DNA of 7,430 nucleotides, taken from assembly GCA_964441635.1 (NCBI GenBank), contig CAYTUZ010000042.1:1-7430 (forward strand). Direction: 5' to 3'. The position numbers and the translations under genes are program-made. Source of the DNA: C7867-002 sp964441635. GTDB lineage: Bacteria > Patescibacteriota > Minisyncoccia > Phycocordibacterales > PALSA-1337. Below, piece by piece: positions 1 to 6,344 of the stretch. The notes beneath the pieces were generated by a model. That model was not told the origin of the DNA. It worked only from the letters and a program-made list of their open reading frames with translations, and ran no database searches. Each line of letters begins with the position of its first letter. Position 1 is the first letter of the stretch.

Positions 1-400
1 CGATAATAACCAAAGCGATGGAAACATAGGCGCTCTTCAATGCCTCGCAACCAAGGACAGGACCAACAGAATCGAAGGTTTTTTCTACTGCTTGCGCGGT
101 CCCATTCAAGGAAAGAGACTTTGTCACTGCTTGGTGCTCATCTTGGCTAATCGGTTTCATTCGAACGATGTACTCATTTGCACCACTTACACGAACGGAG
201 ACGTTAGGGTCCGTCAAACTAAGAGCATGCGTCAACTGGCTCTGGTCAGGCAAGCCATTCGGATAAACGACATCTATCAATGTACCTCCGGTAAAATCGA
301 TACCGGGATTCAATCTCCATAATGACAAGGAGGCGACTGAAATTAGCACCAAAACTATGGATAATGCGTAGAATATTTTTCTGTTATTGACTATCCACAT
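1..400 (-). CDS. secF: Protein translocase subunit SecF, N-terminal part (runs off window)
   Basis: SecF pairs with SecD in the membrane and uses the proton gradient to help the SecYEG/SecA machinery complete export. This frame is absent from a simple list of complete open frames because its 3' end lies outside the window. Reading from ATG at 400-398 gives 133 codons without a stop. A transmembrane helix covers about residues 9-28, followed by the SecF hallmark GIDFTGGT (33-40), a small extracytoplasmic domain, and the VGPVLG motif (112-117) that leads into the second membrane segment. Family members have roughly 300 residues, so just under half is visible. The start lies 4 nt past the secD stop (TAA TACT ATG), so the two genes are almost certainly co-transcribed. 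No Shine-Dalgarno sequence is visible. Recognition rests on the family motifs and the neighbouring secD. Confidence 0.95.
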   Translation of the reverse strand, partial: MWIVNNRKIFYALSIVLVLISVASLSLWRLNPGIDFTGGTLIDVVYPNGLPDQSQLTHALSLTDPNVSVRVSGANEYIVRMKPISQDEHQAVTKSLSLNGTAQAVEKTFDSVGPVLGCEALKSAYVSIALVII

Positions 401-404
401 AGTA

Positions 405-1763
405 TTACTTTTTGAAGCCGTTATTAATAAGAAATGTTGCAAGCTTGCTTTCCTTTTGCGACGCTACGGCATACAGGAACATCCTTGAAGCAGTGATAGC
501 CGTGAACATCGAAACAAGAACACCGATAACAAAAACCAAGGCAAAACCGGTAACAATAGATGAACTGCCAAAATAATAAAGAATCACGCCGGTAATAATG
601 CTCGAAACATTCGAGTCGCGAATGGAAGTCCAAGCGCGGGCAAAACCTTCATGCATGGCATCGAAAGTACCGCGGCCGCGAGCCAATTCTTCTTTCATGC
701 GTTCGAAAATGAGAATGTTCGCATCTACGGCCATGCCGATCGTGATAATGAAGCCGGCAATGCCCGCTGCAGTGAGCGTGACCGGAATAAATTTGAAAAG
801 CGCAAGCATGATGGCAGTATAAACGGCGAGCGCAACCACGGCGACCAAGCCCGGCAGACGATACCAAGCAATAAGAAAGATGCCGATCAGAATAAAGGCA
901 ATGATGCCAGCTCGGATTCCGCCATTCACCGCCGCGGCACCCAGTGTGGGACCGATCGTCTGGGTTGAAATCAAAGTAATCGGCACTGGCAAAGCGCCAT
1001 AATTCAAATTGCGAACCAGCTCGGACGCGCTATTAGTCGTGAAATTGCCGGAAATCTGGCCGCTACCATCGGTAATCGCGTCACGAATGACCGGCACAGA
1101 AATCGGCGTACCATCTAGAAAAATACCGAGGTAATCGCCGATGTGGTTCTTGGTAATAGTGGCAAAAAGATCACGGCCTTCGCTGGTGAAAGTTAGGCCA
1201 ACCAAAGGCTCATTTGTCGTCTGGTTAAATTGAAGAGTTGCCTTGCTGACCATGCGGCCAGTGAGACCTGTCGGTTGGAAGAGAGCTAAGTAAGCTGCGG
1301 CTTGCGTACTTGTACTCAAGCCAGAAACTGTGCTTGAAGCTTGGAAAGCATCATAAGTCTTTGCTGAAACAAGCTTGAATTCGAGTGACGGCGTGGCACC
1401 GATCGAGCGTGCGGCTTCTTCTACATCGGTTACACCCGGCAATTCCACGATCAGTTTGTGAGAATTCTGCTTATCGCTAAAAGTGCTTTCTTCGACTTGA
1501 ATGATGGGCTCGCTCACACCAAAAGTGTTGACTCGCCTTTCAACAACATCACGCAATGACTTCATAGCATCTGCTACCGCCGCAGGATCAACCTTTGAAA
1601 CGTCGGCTTGATAGACCAGATGGCTACCGCCAGAAAGATCGAGACCGAGACGAAAGGGCTTGAAGCCGATCCAACTGCCGGGGAATTGCGAAGCATAGCT
1701 GCCGTAGCCAATAAGCACCGCAAAGATCAAGATATAAACGGCTTTGATGCGGTGCTTGAACAT
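405..1763 (-). CDS. secD: Protein translocase subunit SecD
   Basis: This is the large subunit of the proton-driven SecDF complex, which pulls exported proteins across the cytoplasmic membrane. The 452-residue protein has an N-terminal membrane helix (about 8-24), the conserved LGLDLSGG motif (39-46), an extracytoplasmic P1-type region (about 50-270), and a C-terminal bundle of five helices (about 282-432). The GMAVDANILIFERMKEEL stretch (343-360) holds Asp347, equivalent to the aspartate needed for proton transport in E. coli SecD. A GFARAWTSIRDSN segment (373-385) and the final GFALVFVIGVLVSM helix also fit the family. It is shorter than the E. coli protein (615 residues) because the P1 region is reduced, as in many other bacteria. 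The ATG at 1763 is the natural start: it comes just before the membrane helix and 35 nt after the upstream gene. Next downstream is secF. Confidence 0.97.
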   Translation of the reverse strand: MFKHRIKAVYILIFAVLIGYGSYASQFPGSWIGFKPFRLGLDLSGGSHLVYQADVSKVDPAAVADAMKSLRDVVERRVNTFGVSEPIIQVEESTFSDKQNSHKLIVELPGVTDVEEAARSIGATPSLEFKLVSAKTYDAFQASSTVSGLSTSTQAAAYLALFQPTGLTGRMVSKATLQFNQTTNEPLVGLTFTSEGRDLFATITKNHIGDYLGIFLDGTPISVPVIRDAITDGSGQISGNFTTNSASELVRNLNYGALPVPITLISTQTIGPTLGAAAVNGGIRAGIIAFILIGIFLIAWYRLPGLVAVVALAVYTAIMLALFKFIPVTLTAAGIAGFIITIGMAVDANILIFERMKEELARGRGTFDAMHEGFARAWTSIRDSNVSSIITGVILYYFGSSSIVTGFALVFVIGVLVSMFTAITASRMFLYAVASQKESKLATFLINNGFKK

Positions 1764-1770
1764 GTGACTT

Positions 1771-1798
1771 ATTCTACAGATTTTTGGTTAGTACGCAA
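1771..1798 (-). promoter_or_regulatory. Possible secD promoter, leaderless type
   Basis: In the 35-nt gap before secD the minus strand reads TTGCGT (1798-1793), a 16-nt spacer, then TAGAAT (1776-1771). The -10 hexamer matches five of six consensus positions, while the -35 matches only the first three. The -10 ends 7 nt before the secD ATG, so a transcript would begin at or next to the start codon. The upstream sugar transferase gene could instead read through into secD, since no terminator separates them. The call rests on sequence resemblance only. Confidence 0.4.
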
Positions 1799-3157
1799 CT
1801 AAACACCTTGCCTAGACAAAAGTGCCCGAATTGTTTGGAGTGCGATGCGGATATCTAGGCCGAGAGAGCGATTCTTGATGTAATACAAGTCGTAGGAGAG
1901 CTTATTGTAAGACTCGTTTGTATCCACGCCATGATGCGGATGTTTTTGGTGATAAATCTGCGCCCAACCGGAGAGGCCCGGTTTTATCAGATGGCGAACA
2001 TTATAATACGGTATTTCCTTTTCATAGATAGAAACGAGTGGCGGCAATTCCGGCCGAGGGCCGATCAAGGATTGGTCACCCTTGATAACGCTCCAGAGTT
2101 GTGGCAATTCATCAAGCCGAGTCAAACGGATAATTTTGCCAACGCGGGTAATTTTCAACCTGCTTTTACCACCATTATTGGCATAAGCGCCACCATCATC
2201 AGCAGACATACTCCGGAATTTGGTGATCTGCACCAGCTTACCGTTTTTGCCAATACGCTCTTGGGTTATGAAAACCGGTCCGCGGTCGTCCATTTTTATG
2301 GCGAGGTATATAAAAGGATATACCAACAAGGAAATCAAGCCGACAATTCCAGCAATAGCTATATCCATAAGCCGCTTGAGTGAGTCATAAACTCGCCTGC
2401 CACCTAGAGCCGACGCAGCGTTTTCGACCAGCCATTTTTCGCCGACCAGAGAGATCGGTATGCGGTCAAAGATACTTTCATAAAATTTGCTGGCGTCAAC
2501 AATTTGCACGCCGGAAAATATAAGCGAGTACAAAAAAGGCATAGCTTTTTCGATGTTCTGATTGTGCAAATCAGCAATAATAATCTGGCTTCCCGTTTCT
2601 CGTACTGCCCCATCAATACTTTTGACCGTCTCTTCGACGGAAGCCTTAGGCACAATTTTGCCTTTGAAGGAAATGCCGTAACGGTTGTTATTGCTGATTT
2701 CTTCATACAAATCTTGGATATCCGATCCTTCGCCGACAAGCAGTGCCGGTTGGCTCCGAGTCGCACTCAAAACTGGAAACATAACAGTGCGCCAGACAAA
2801 TAGAATTGCCGTTGAAACCAAAAAATAAATAAAGAGGTTTGCCTTCGGCGCGATGAAGACCGGAGCAAAATAGAAGAAGGCTACGCCCAAAGCGGCATTG
2901 ACCAACTGGACCTTGACGAGCAAGCTTCCGATGCGGCCGCGCATAAAATAGGATGGCTTATCATATAGGCCGCTACTGTAGCTCACCAAAAGGAACAATA
3001 CGAATAGTATGGAAAATGAAGGCACGTGAATGGCCAAAAAGGCCCGAGAAGGCAATTCGCCGTAACGGATGGTCAGTGTCAGCACCAAAGAGACGATATA
3101 CGACAAAAAGTCGCCAATAACCAGCATGATTGCCGCTTTGGAGGTGCTTATTTTCAT
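1799..3157 (-). CDS. Polyprenyl-phosphate sugar-1-phosphate transferase (WbaP/WcaJ-type)
   Basis: Enzymes of this family move a sugar-1-phosphate from a nucleotide sugar to undecaprenyl phosphate at the inner face of the membrane, the first step in building many surface glycans. From ATG at 3157 the protein has 452 residues. Four membrane helices lie at about 8-30, 46-62, 80-102 and 107-128. A Rossmann-like middle domain begins near 137 with a degenerate glycine motif (GEGSD, 142-146). After a further hydrophobic segment (265-287) comes the catalytic PF02397 domain: RGPVFITQERIGKNG (292-306), KFRSM (313-317), the DELPQL box with the catalytic Asp349-Glu350 pair, and IGPRPELP (365-372). The frame is open upstream to TTG at 3193, but that TTG lies in the apparent -35 box, so I prefer ATG 3157. 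The sugar cannot be told from sequence. The gene diverges from a GT4 glycosyltransferase that may extend the same glycan. Confidence 0.94.
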   Translation of the reverse strand: MKISTSKAAIMLVIGDFLSYIVSLVLTLTIRYGELPSRAFLAIHVPSFSILFVLFLLVSYSSGLYDKPSYFMRGRIGSLLVKVQLVNAALGVAFFYFAPVFIAPKANLFIYFLVSTAILFVWRTVMFPVLSATRSQPALLVGEGSDIQDLYEEISNNNRYGISFKGKIVPKASVEETVKSIDGAVRETGSQIIIADLHNQNIEKAMPFLYSLIFSGVQIVDASKFYESIFDRIPISLVGEKWLVENAASALGGRRVYDSLKRLMDIAIAGIVGLISLLVYPFIYLAIKMDDRGPVFITQERIGKNGKLVQITKFRSMSADDGGAYANNGGKSRLKITRVGKIIRLTRLDELPQLWSVIKGDQSLIGPRPELPPLVSIYEKEIPYYNVRHLIKPGLSGWAQIYHQKHPHHGVDTNESYNKLSYDLYYIKNRSLGLDIRIALQTIRALLSRQGV

Positions 3158-3164
3158 GCCAAAT

Positions 3165-3193
3165 ACAGTACCACATTTTGCATTTTTCAGCAA
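3165..3193 (-). promoter_or_regulatory. Promoter-like sequence for the sugar transferase gene, leaderless type
   Basis: The minus strand shows TTGCTG (3193-3188), a 17-nt spacer ending in TGG, then TACTGT (3170-3165), 7 nt before the ATG at 3157. The TG one base upstream of the -10 is an extended -10 element, which can make up for a poor hexamer; only three of six -10 positions match consensus. The plus-strand promoter in the same gap has the same design, which raises confidence in both. It also explains the TTG at 3193 as part of a -35 box rather than a start codon. Confidence 0.5.
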
Positions 3194-3213
3194 TAGTTAG
3201 AGCTCGACAAACA

Positions 3214-3242
3214 TTGCCTAACCCGCTGTTAAATGGTACTTT
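3214..3242 (+). promoter_or_regulatory. Promoter-like sequence for the GT4 glycosyltransferase gene, leaderless type
   Basis: TTGCCT (3214-3219, four of six matches to consensus) is followed by a 17-nt spacer ending in TGG and by TACTTT (3237-3242). The hexamer is weak but has an extended -10 TG. It ends 6 nt before the ATG at 3249, so the RNA should begin at or beside the start codon. It shares the 7-mer TGGTACT with the opposing promoter. The two -35 boxes stand back to back with 20 bp between them. Assigned by eye from pattern and position. Confidence 0.5.
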
Positions 3243-3248
3243 TATGAC

Positions 3249-4385
3249 ATGAAAATCCTGTACGTAATTACCAAGTCCAATTGGGGTGGCGCTCAAAAAC
3301 ACTTGTATGATTTGGCTGTAGGCATGAAGGAAAAGGGCCATACTGTGGTTGTAGTCCTAGGAGGTGATGGACCGCTTCGAACCGAGCTCGAAGACGCCGG
3401 AATCAAAACTCACTCCTTGGTGAAGCTTGGCAGAGACATTTCTCTTTCAAAAGATTCTGCTTCTTTTTGGGATATTTACGCCGCAGTGAAGAGAGAGAGA
3501 CCAGATGTTATCCATCTCCATAGCCCCAAAGCCGCTGGCTTGGGTGCATTGGCCAGCCGCCTGCTTCGTGTAAAGAAAATAATTTACACCGTCCACGGCT
3601 GGACATTCAACGAAGATCGCTCCATCTGGCAAAAATCCCTGATCGCCTTCTTTTCTTGGATCACTATGCTTCTTTGCCACAAGACAATCCTTTTGTCAGA
3701 ACGTGAATACAAACAAGCGCTCAATTTTCCAAAAATCAAAGACAGACTGGTTATGATTTTGCCGGGCATGAAGCAGCCGGTTTTCATGTCCATAGACGGC
3801 GCTCGCCAATTCCTCGCGAAAATGTGCGCCATCGAGCTCGGTGAACTCAATAAAAAAATCACCATCGGAACGATTGCGGAATTGCATGCGAACAAGGGCT
3901 TGGATTATCTGATCAAAGCCATAGAACAAGTTTCCAAAGAATATCCCAATATCCTATGTATCATTTTTGGCGATGGCGAAGAAAAGGAACGCCTTGCGAC
4001 AATTATCAAGGTGGCCAAGCTTGAAAATAACGTCAAACTACTTGGTTTTGTGAACAATGCGTCTCATTATTTGAAATCTTTGAATATTTTCATCTTGCCT
4101 TCAATCAAAGAAGGCTTGCCTTACGCCCTGCTTGAGGCTGGCTTCGCTTCCCTGCCGGTCATAGCGACGACCGTAGGTGGTGTGCCAGAAATCGTTGAGG
4201 ATATGAAGTCCGGCGTGCTGGTTCAGCCGAAAAACAGTCGCGAGCTTGCACATTCTATTTCTTTTATGATCGAACACCCACAAATGCGCCGACAGTACGG
4301 TGCAGCGCTCCGGGAAGCGGTGATTCAAAAATTCTCTTTAGAAAGAATGGCTACTGAAGTTGAAAAAGTCTACAGTAATCAATAA
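3249..4385 (+). CDS. GT4-family glycosyltransferase
   Basis: This is a retaining, GT-B-fold glycosyltransferase that would transfer a sugar from a nucleotide donor to a lipid-linked or other glycan acceptor on the cytoplasmic side. The 378 residues match the usual family length. The N-terminal acceptor domain carries the glycine loop NWGGAQKH (11-18), followed by DVIHLHSPKAAGLG (86-99) and TVHGW (114-118). The C-terminal donor domain starts near 203 with IGTIAELHANKG (206-217), continues with IIFGDGEE (238-245), and has the E-x7-E signature at Glu288 and Glu296 within PSIKEGLPYALLEAG. Residue 211 is Glu where many GT4 enzymes have a phosphate-binding Arg; Lys216 is kept. It is the only plus-strand gene in the window, divergent from the sugar-1-phosphate transferase and convergent with rodA. 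Donor and acceptor cannot be predicted. There is no Shine-Dalgarno sequence, and the ATG lies 6 nt from an apparent -10 box. Confidence 0.95.
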   Translation: MKILYVITKSNWGGAQKHLYDLAVGMKEKGHTVVVVLGGDGPLRTELEDAGIKTHSLVKLGRDISLSKDSASFWDIYAAVKRERPDVIHLHSPKAAGLGALASRLLRVKKIIYTVHGWTFNEDRSIWQKSLIAFFSWITMLLCHKTILLSEREYKQALNFPKIKDRLVMILPGMKQPVFMSIDGARQFLAKMCAIELGELNKKITIGTIAELHANKGLDYLIKAIEQVSKEYPNILCIIFGDGEEKERLATIIKVAKLENNVKLLGFVNNASHYLKSLNIFILPSIKEGLPYALLEAGFASLPVIATTVGGVPEIVEDMKSGVLVQPKNSRELAHSISFMIEHPQMRRQYGAALREAVIQKFSLERMATEVEKVYSNQ

Positions 4386-4393
4386 TTAAGAAG

Positions 4394-4449
4394 TTAGAAT
4401 TTGGAATTTAGAATTTAGATTTTTCTAAATTCTAAATTCCAAATTCTAA
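4394..4449. repeat. Perfect 26-bp inverted repeat of heptad units between convergent genes
   Basis: The arms at 4394-4419 and 4424-4449 are exact reverse complements separated by TTTT. Each arm is a run of a 7-nt unit, TTAGAAT with a TTGGAAT variant in the left arm, and TCTAAAT with a TCCAAAT variant in the right arm. The variant units sit opposite each other, so pairing is preserved. The right side continues with a further partial unit up to the rodA stop codon at 4457, giving more units on the right than on the left. The arms have five G and no C on the left strand, far more AT-rich than the genes around them. It fills most of the 71 nt between the GT4 and rodA stop codons. It could end transcription from both sides, but it is GC-poor and lacks a clear following U-run, so it is not a standard terminator. 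It may instead be a copy of a dispersed palindromic repeat. Confidence 0.9.
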
Positions 4450-4456
4450 ATTCTAA

Positions 4457-5584
4457 CTACTGCGGTCCAATAAATTCATTTTTGATCTCGGACTTATGCG
4501 CTGGCCGCGCGTATTTGCTCATCGACATCAAGATGCCAATGAGAAGGAATTCCGTGAAGATGTGCGTACCGCCGTAGCTCATAAAGGGTAACGGTGTACC
4601 AGTAACTGGCAACAGATGGATATTCATACCGACATTGATCGAAAAGTGCACGATAAAATAAATCGCCACGCCGGCGCCAAAGAGAATTTCAAAATTGGTC
4701 GCTCCATGCATGGCCAATTTCGAGATCCGCCAAATAATGACGCTGTAAAGCCCAAAAATAATAATCACGCCGACAAAACCCCATTCTTCGGCAAAAGCTG
4801 CAAAAATAAAGTCAGTTTGGTATTCTGGCAGGAATTTCAAGCGCGATTGTGTGCCATAGCCAAAACCTTTGCCCAATAGGCCGCCAGAGCCGATTGCGAC
4901 CATGGACTGGTAAGCATTGTAACCAGCACCATGGATATCTGAAAGCGGATTCACGAAATTTCGAATGCGATCTTTTTGATATTCCTTGAGGCCAAAATTC
5001 CAAAGTAAACCGATAGTAACAAATGCGATCGCTATCATACCAAAGAGATGCTTTTTGGAAATGCCAGAAACCATAACCATGCCGAGCCATATGAGAAAAA
5101 TGATCAAGGCCGAGCCCAGATCAGGGTGGAGCAAAACCAAGACAAAGAAAACCAAAGCGTAAGCACCGGATGTGAAGATGTGTCTTACATTCGCGATTTC
5201 TATATGTCGCCTAGAAAAATATTTGGCTAGAATTACTATTAGTGCCAGTTTGGCCAAATCTGACGGCTGGAAGGAGAAGGCACCGAAAGAAAACCAGCTT
5301 TGCGCGCCGTGAGAGACTTTTCCCAAAGCGAACAAGAGGCCGAGCAAGACCGTAACTACGGTAAAAAGCGTTACTGACACCCAAGTTTGGCGCAAAAAGC
5401 GCAAATCAAAAAAACCGAGAGCGAGCAAGGCAATAAAAGAAACAATTATCCAAATGCTCTGATGCAGTGCAAAAGAACTATCGCCAGTGAAAGAGCGCAT
5501 CGTGACTAGGCTAGCGGCCAAGATAGGGACGATAGCGAGCAAAAGCCACCAATCGATATTTTGAAAGATTCTCGGACGTTGCAT
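4457..5584 (-). CDS. rodA: SEDS-family peptidoglycan glycosyltransferase RodA (FtsW/RodA family)
   Basis: RodA polymerises lipid II into glycan strands on the outer face of the membrane, working with a class B penicillin-binding protein during side-wall growth. From ATG at 5584 the protein has 375 residues (E. coli RodA: 370) and about ten membrane helices. Family blocks are GAQSWFSFGAFSFQPSDLAK (93-112), HPDLGSAL (153-160), GYNAYQSMVAIGSGGLLGKG (221-240), LPEYQTDFIFAAFAEEWG (252-269) with catalytic Asp258, and LPVTGTPLPFMSYGG (325-339). A TTG ten codons upstream (5614) would overlap the preceding gene by 26 nt. ATG 5584 leaves 4 nt after its TAG and is preferred. Only a weak AGG precedes it. 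I choose RodA over FtsW on length and motif style, but the division paralogue cannot be excluded from sequence alone. The two preceding genes appear co-transcribed. No penicillin-binding protein gene is in view. Confidence 0.92.
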   Translation of the reverse strand: MQRPRIFQNIDWWLLLAIVPILAASLVTMRSFTGDSSFALHQSIWIIVSFIALLALGFFDLRFLRQTWVSVTLFTVVTVLLGLLFALGKVSHGAQSWFSFGAFSFQPSDLAKLALIVILAKYFSRRHIEIANVRHIFTSGAYALVFFVLVLLHPDLGSALIIFLIWLGMVMVSGISKKHLFGMIAIAFVTIGLLWNFGLKEYQKDRIRNFVNPLSDIHGAGYNAYQSMVAIGSGGLLGKGFGYGTQSRLKFLPEYQTDFIFAAFAEEWGFVGVIIIFGLYSVIIWRISKLAMHGATNFEILFGAGVAIYFIVHFSINVGMNIHLLPVTGTPLPFMSYGGTHIFTEFLLIGILMSMSKYARPAHKSEIKNEFIGPQ

Positions 5585-5588
5585 TTGC

Positions 5589-6344
5589 CTATTCTGCCAC
5601 AGGAAGCACTTCAATGGAAATTACTGCGCCATTATGGCTCGAGCCCCAAGTAAAAGGCGCTTTGACTGTAGCACCAGCGGCAATACTATCGATTACGGTG
5701 CTGGAAAAGCCGATCACGGCTGCAGTTTTGTCGTATAGAACAACATAAACCGTCAACCGACCCATAGGCTCGACATCGTTATTTTTGAGTGTAACTGTCA
5801 AAACAGAACTATTTGCATCTTCACTGTAAGACTTGTCGAGAATTGTAATTTTGGAAAGCCTATCACTCTGTTTATGCCAATCGGGCACGCCGGTTATTTG
5901 GAAAACTGCTTTTGCAGGAATTTGTTGACCCGTATTGACTATGGCTTTGAAAGCTAGTGTGTTCCGATTTGGCGGCAGTGTGAATGTGCCGTCATAGCCG
6001 GTGATCTTTACACTATTCGCATCAAAAAGATCCACATGATAAGGCACACCAAAAGCTTCGCCTTGAATGTTGTGGTTTTCGACATAAGCCGCCACGTTGT
6101 ACAATCCGGGCGCAGTTTCTTCAAGACTGGTCCAGTCTTCTTTCGGAGTAATGAATGCGCTGGGACAAAGCTTCTTGCAAGAACCGCCACAATCAACGCC
6201 GGTTTCACTGCCATTCTTCAAACCGTCAAAACAGGTCGGCGCAACATAAAATAGTTTCCAGCCAAGAAGTCCCAGCACGACAACAATGACTAGAATCGTG
6301 CTGCCACCGTAAATTAACTTTCTTTTTTGAGACCAGGAATTCAT
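5589..6344 (-). CDS. Uncharacterised membrane-anchored protein with a four-Cys motif and beta-rich exterior
   Basis: I do not recognise a characterised family for the whole 251-residue protein. A short basic N-terminus (KRK, 7-9) precedes one membrane helix (about 12-33), predicting an outside C-terminus. Just past the helix is a Cys-rich segment, Cys38, Cys52, Cys56 and Cys60, with pattern C-x-DG-x2-NG-x-ETGVDCGG-x-C-x3-C. This motif recurs, as I recall, in secreted or surface proteins of Bacteroidetes and Patescibacteria, where it may form disulfides. Two similar beta-sandwich-like stretches follow (about 81-150 and 180-247), each with an asparagine-containing strand (VENHN, LKNND), an L(F/Y)D segment and a later hydrophobic strand. 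They resemble FxLYD-type modules, a tentative match. Its ATG overlaps the upstream stop by 4 nt (ATGA), and rodA follows after 4 nt, so an envelope role near cell-wall synthesis is plausible but unproven. Confidence 0.9.
   Translation of the reverse strand: MNSWSQKRKLIYGGSTILVIVVVLGLLGWKLFYVAPTCFDGLKNGSETGVDCGGSCKKLCPSAFITPKEDWTSLEETAPGLYNVAAYVENHNIQGEAFGVPYHVDLFDANSVKITGYDGTFTLPPNRNTLAFKAIVNTGQQIPAKAVFQITGVPDWHKQSDRLSKITILDKSYSEDANSSVLTVTLKNNDVEPMGRLTVYVVLYDKTAAVIGFSSTVIDSIAAGATVKAPFTWGSSHNGAVISIEVLPVAE

Noticed and set aside
405..1763. Frames within secD on both strands (60-105 codons)
   Set aside because: All lie within the well-conserved secD frame and show no family features.
1931..2383. 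Plus-strand open frame (150 codons) opposite the sugar transferase
   Set aside because: It lies wholly opposite the conserved catalytic domain, has no recognisable motif, and is explained by the coding strand.
3155..3193. Extension of the sugar transferase to a TTG start at 3193, adding 12 residues
   Set aside because: The TTG forms the start of an apparent -35 box whose -10 lies 7 nt before ATG 3157, and the extra residues are not typical of the family.
3200..3205. GAGCTC palindrome almost midway between the two divergent -35 boxes, considered as an operator
   Set aside because: Six base pairs without symmetrical flanks occur too often by chance to call a binding site.
4386..4456. The inverted repeat as insertion-sequence ends or a CRISPR repeat
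   Set aside because: The arms enclose only four bases, there is no transposase gene or target duplication, and there are no spacers.
5582..5614. Extension of RodA to a TTG start at 5614, adding 10 residues
   Set aside because: It would overlap the preceding gene by 26 nt, while ATG 5584 lies 4 nt past that gene's stop and fits the usual RodA N-terminus length.
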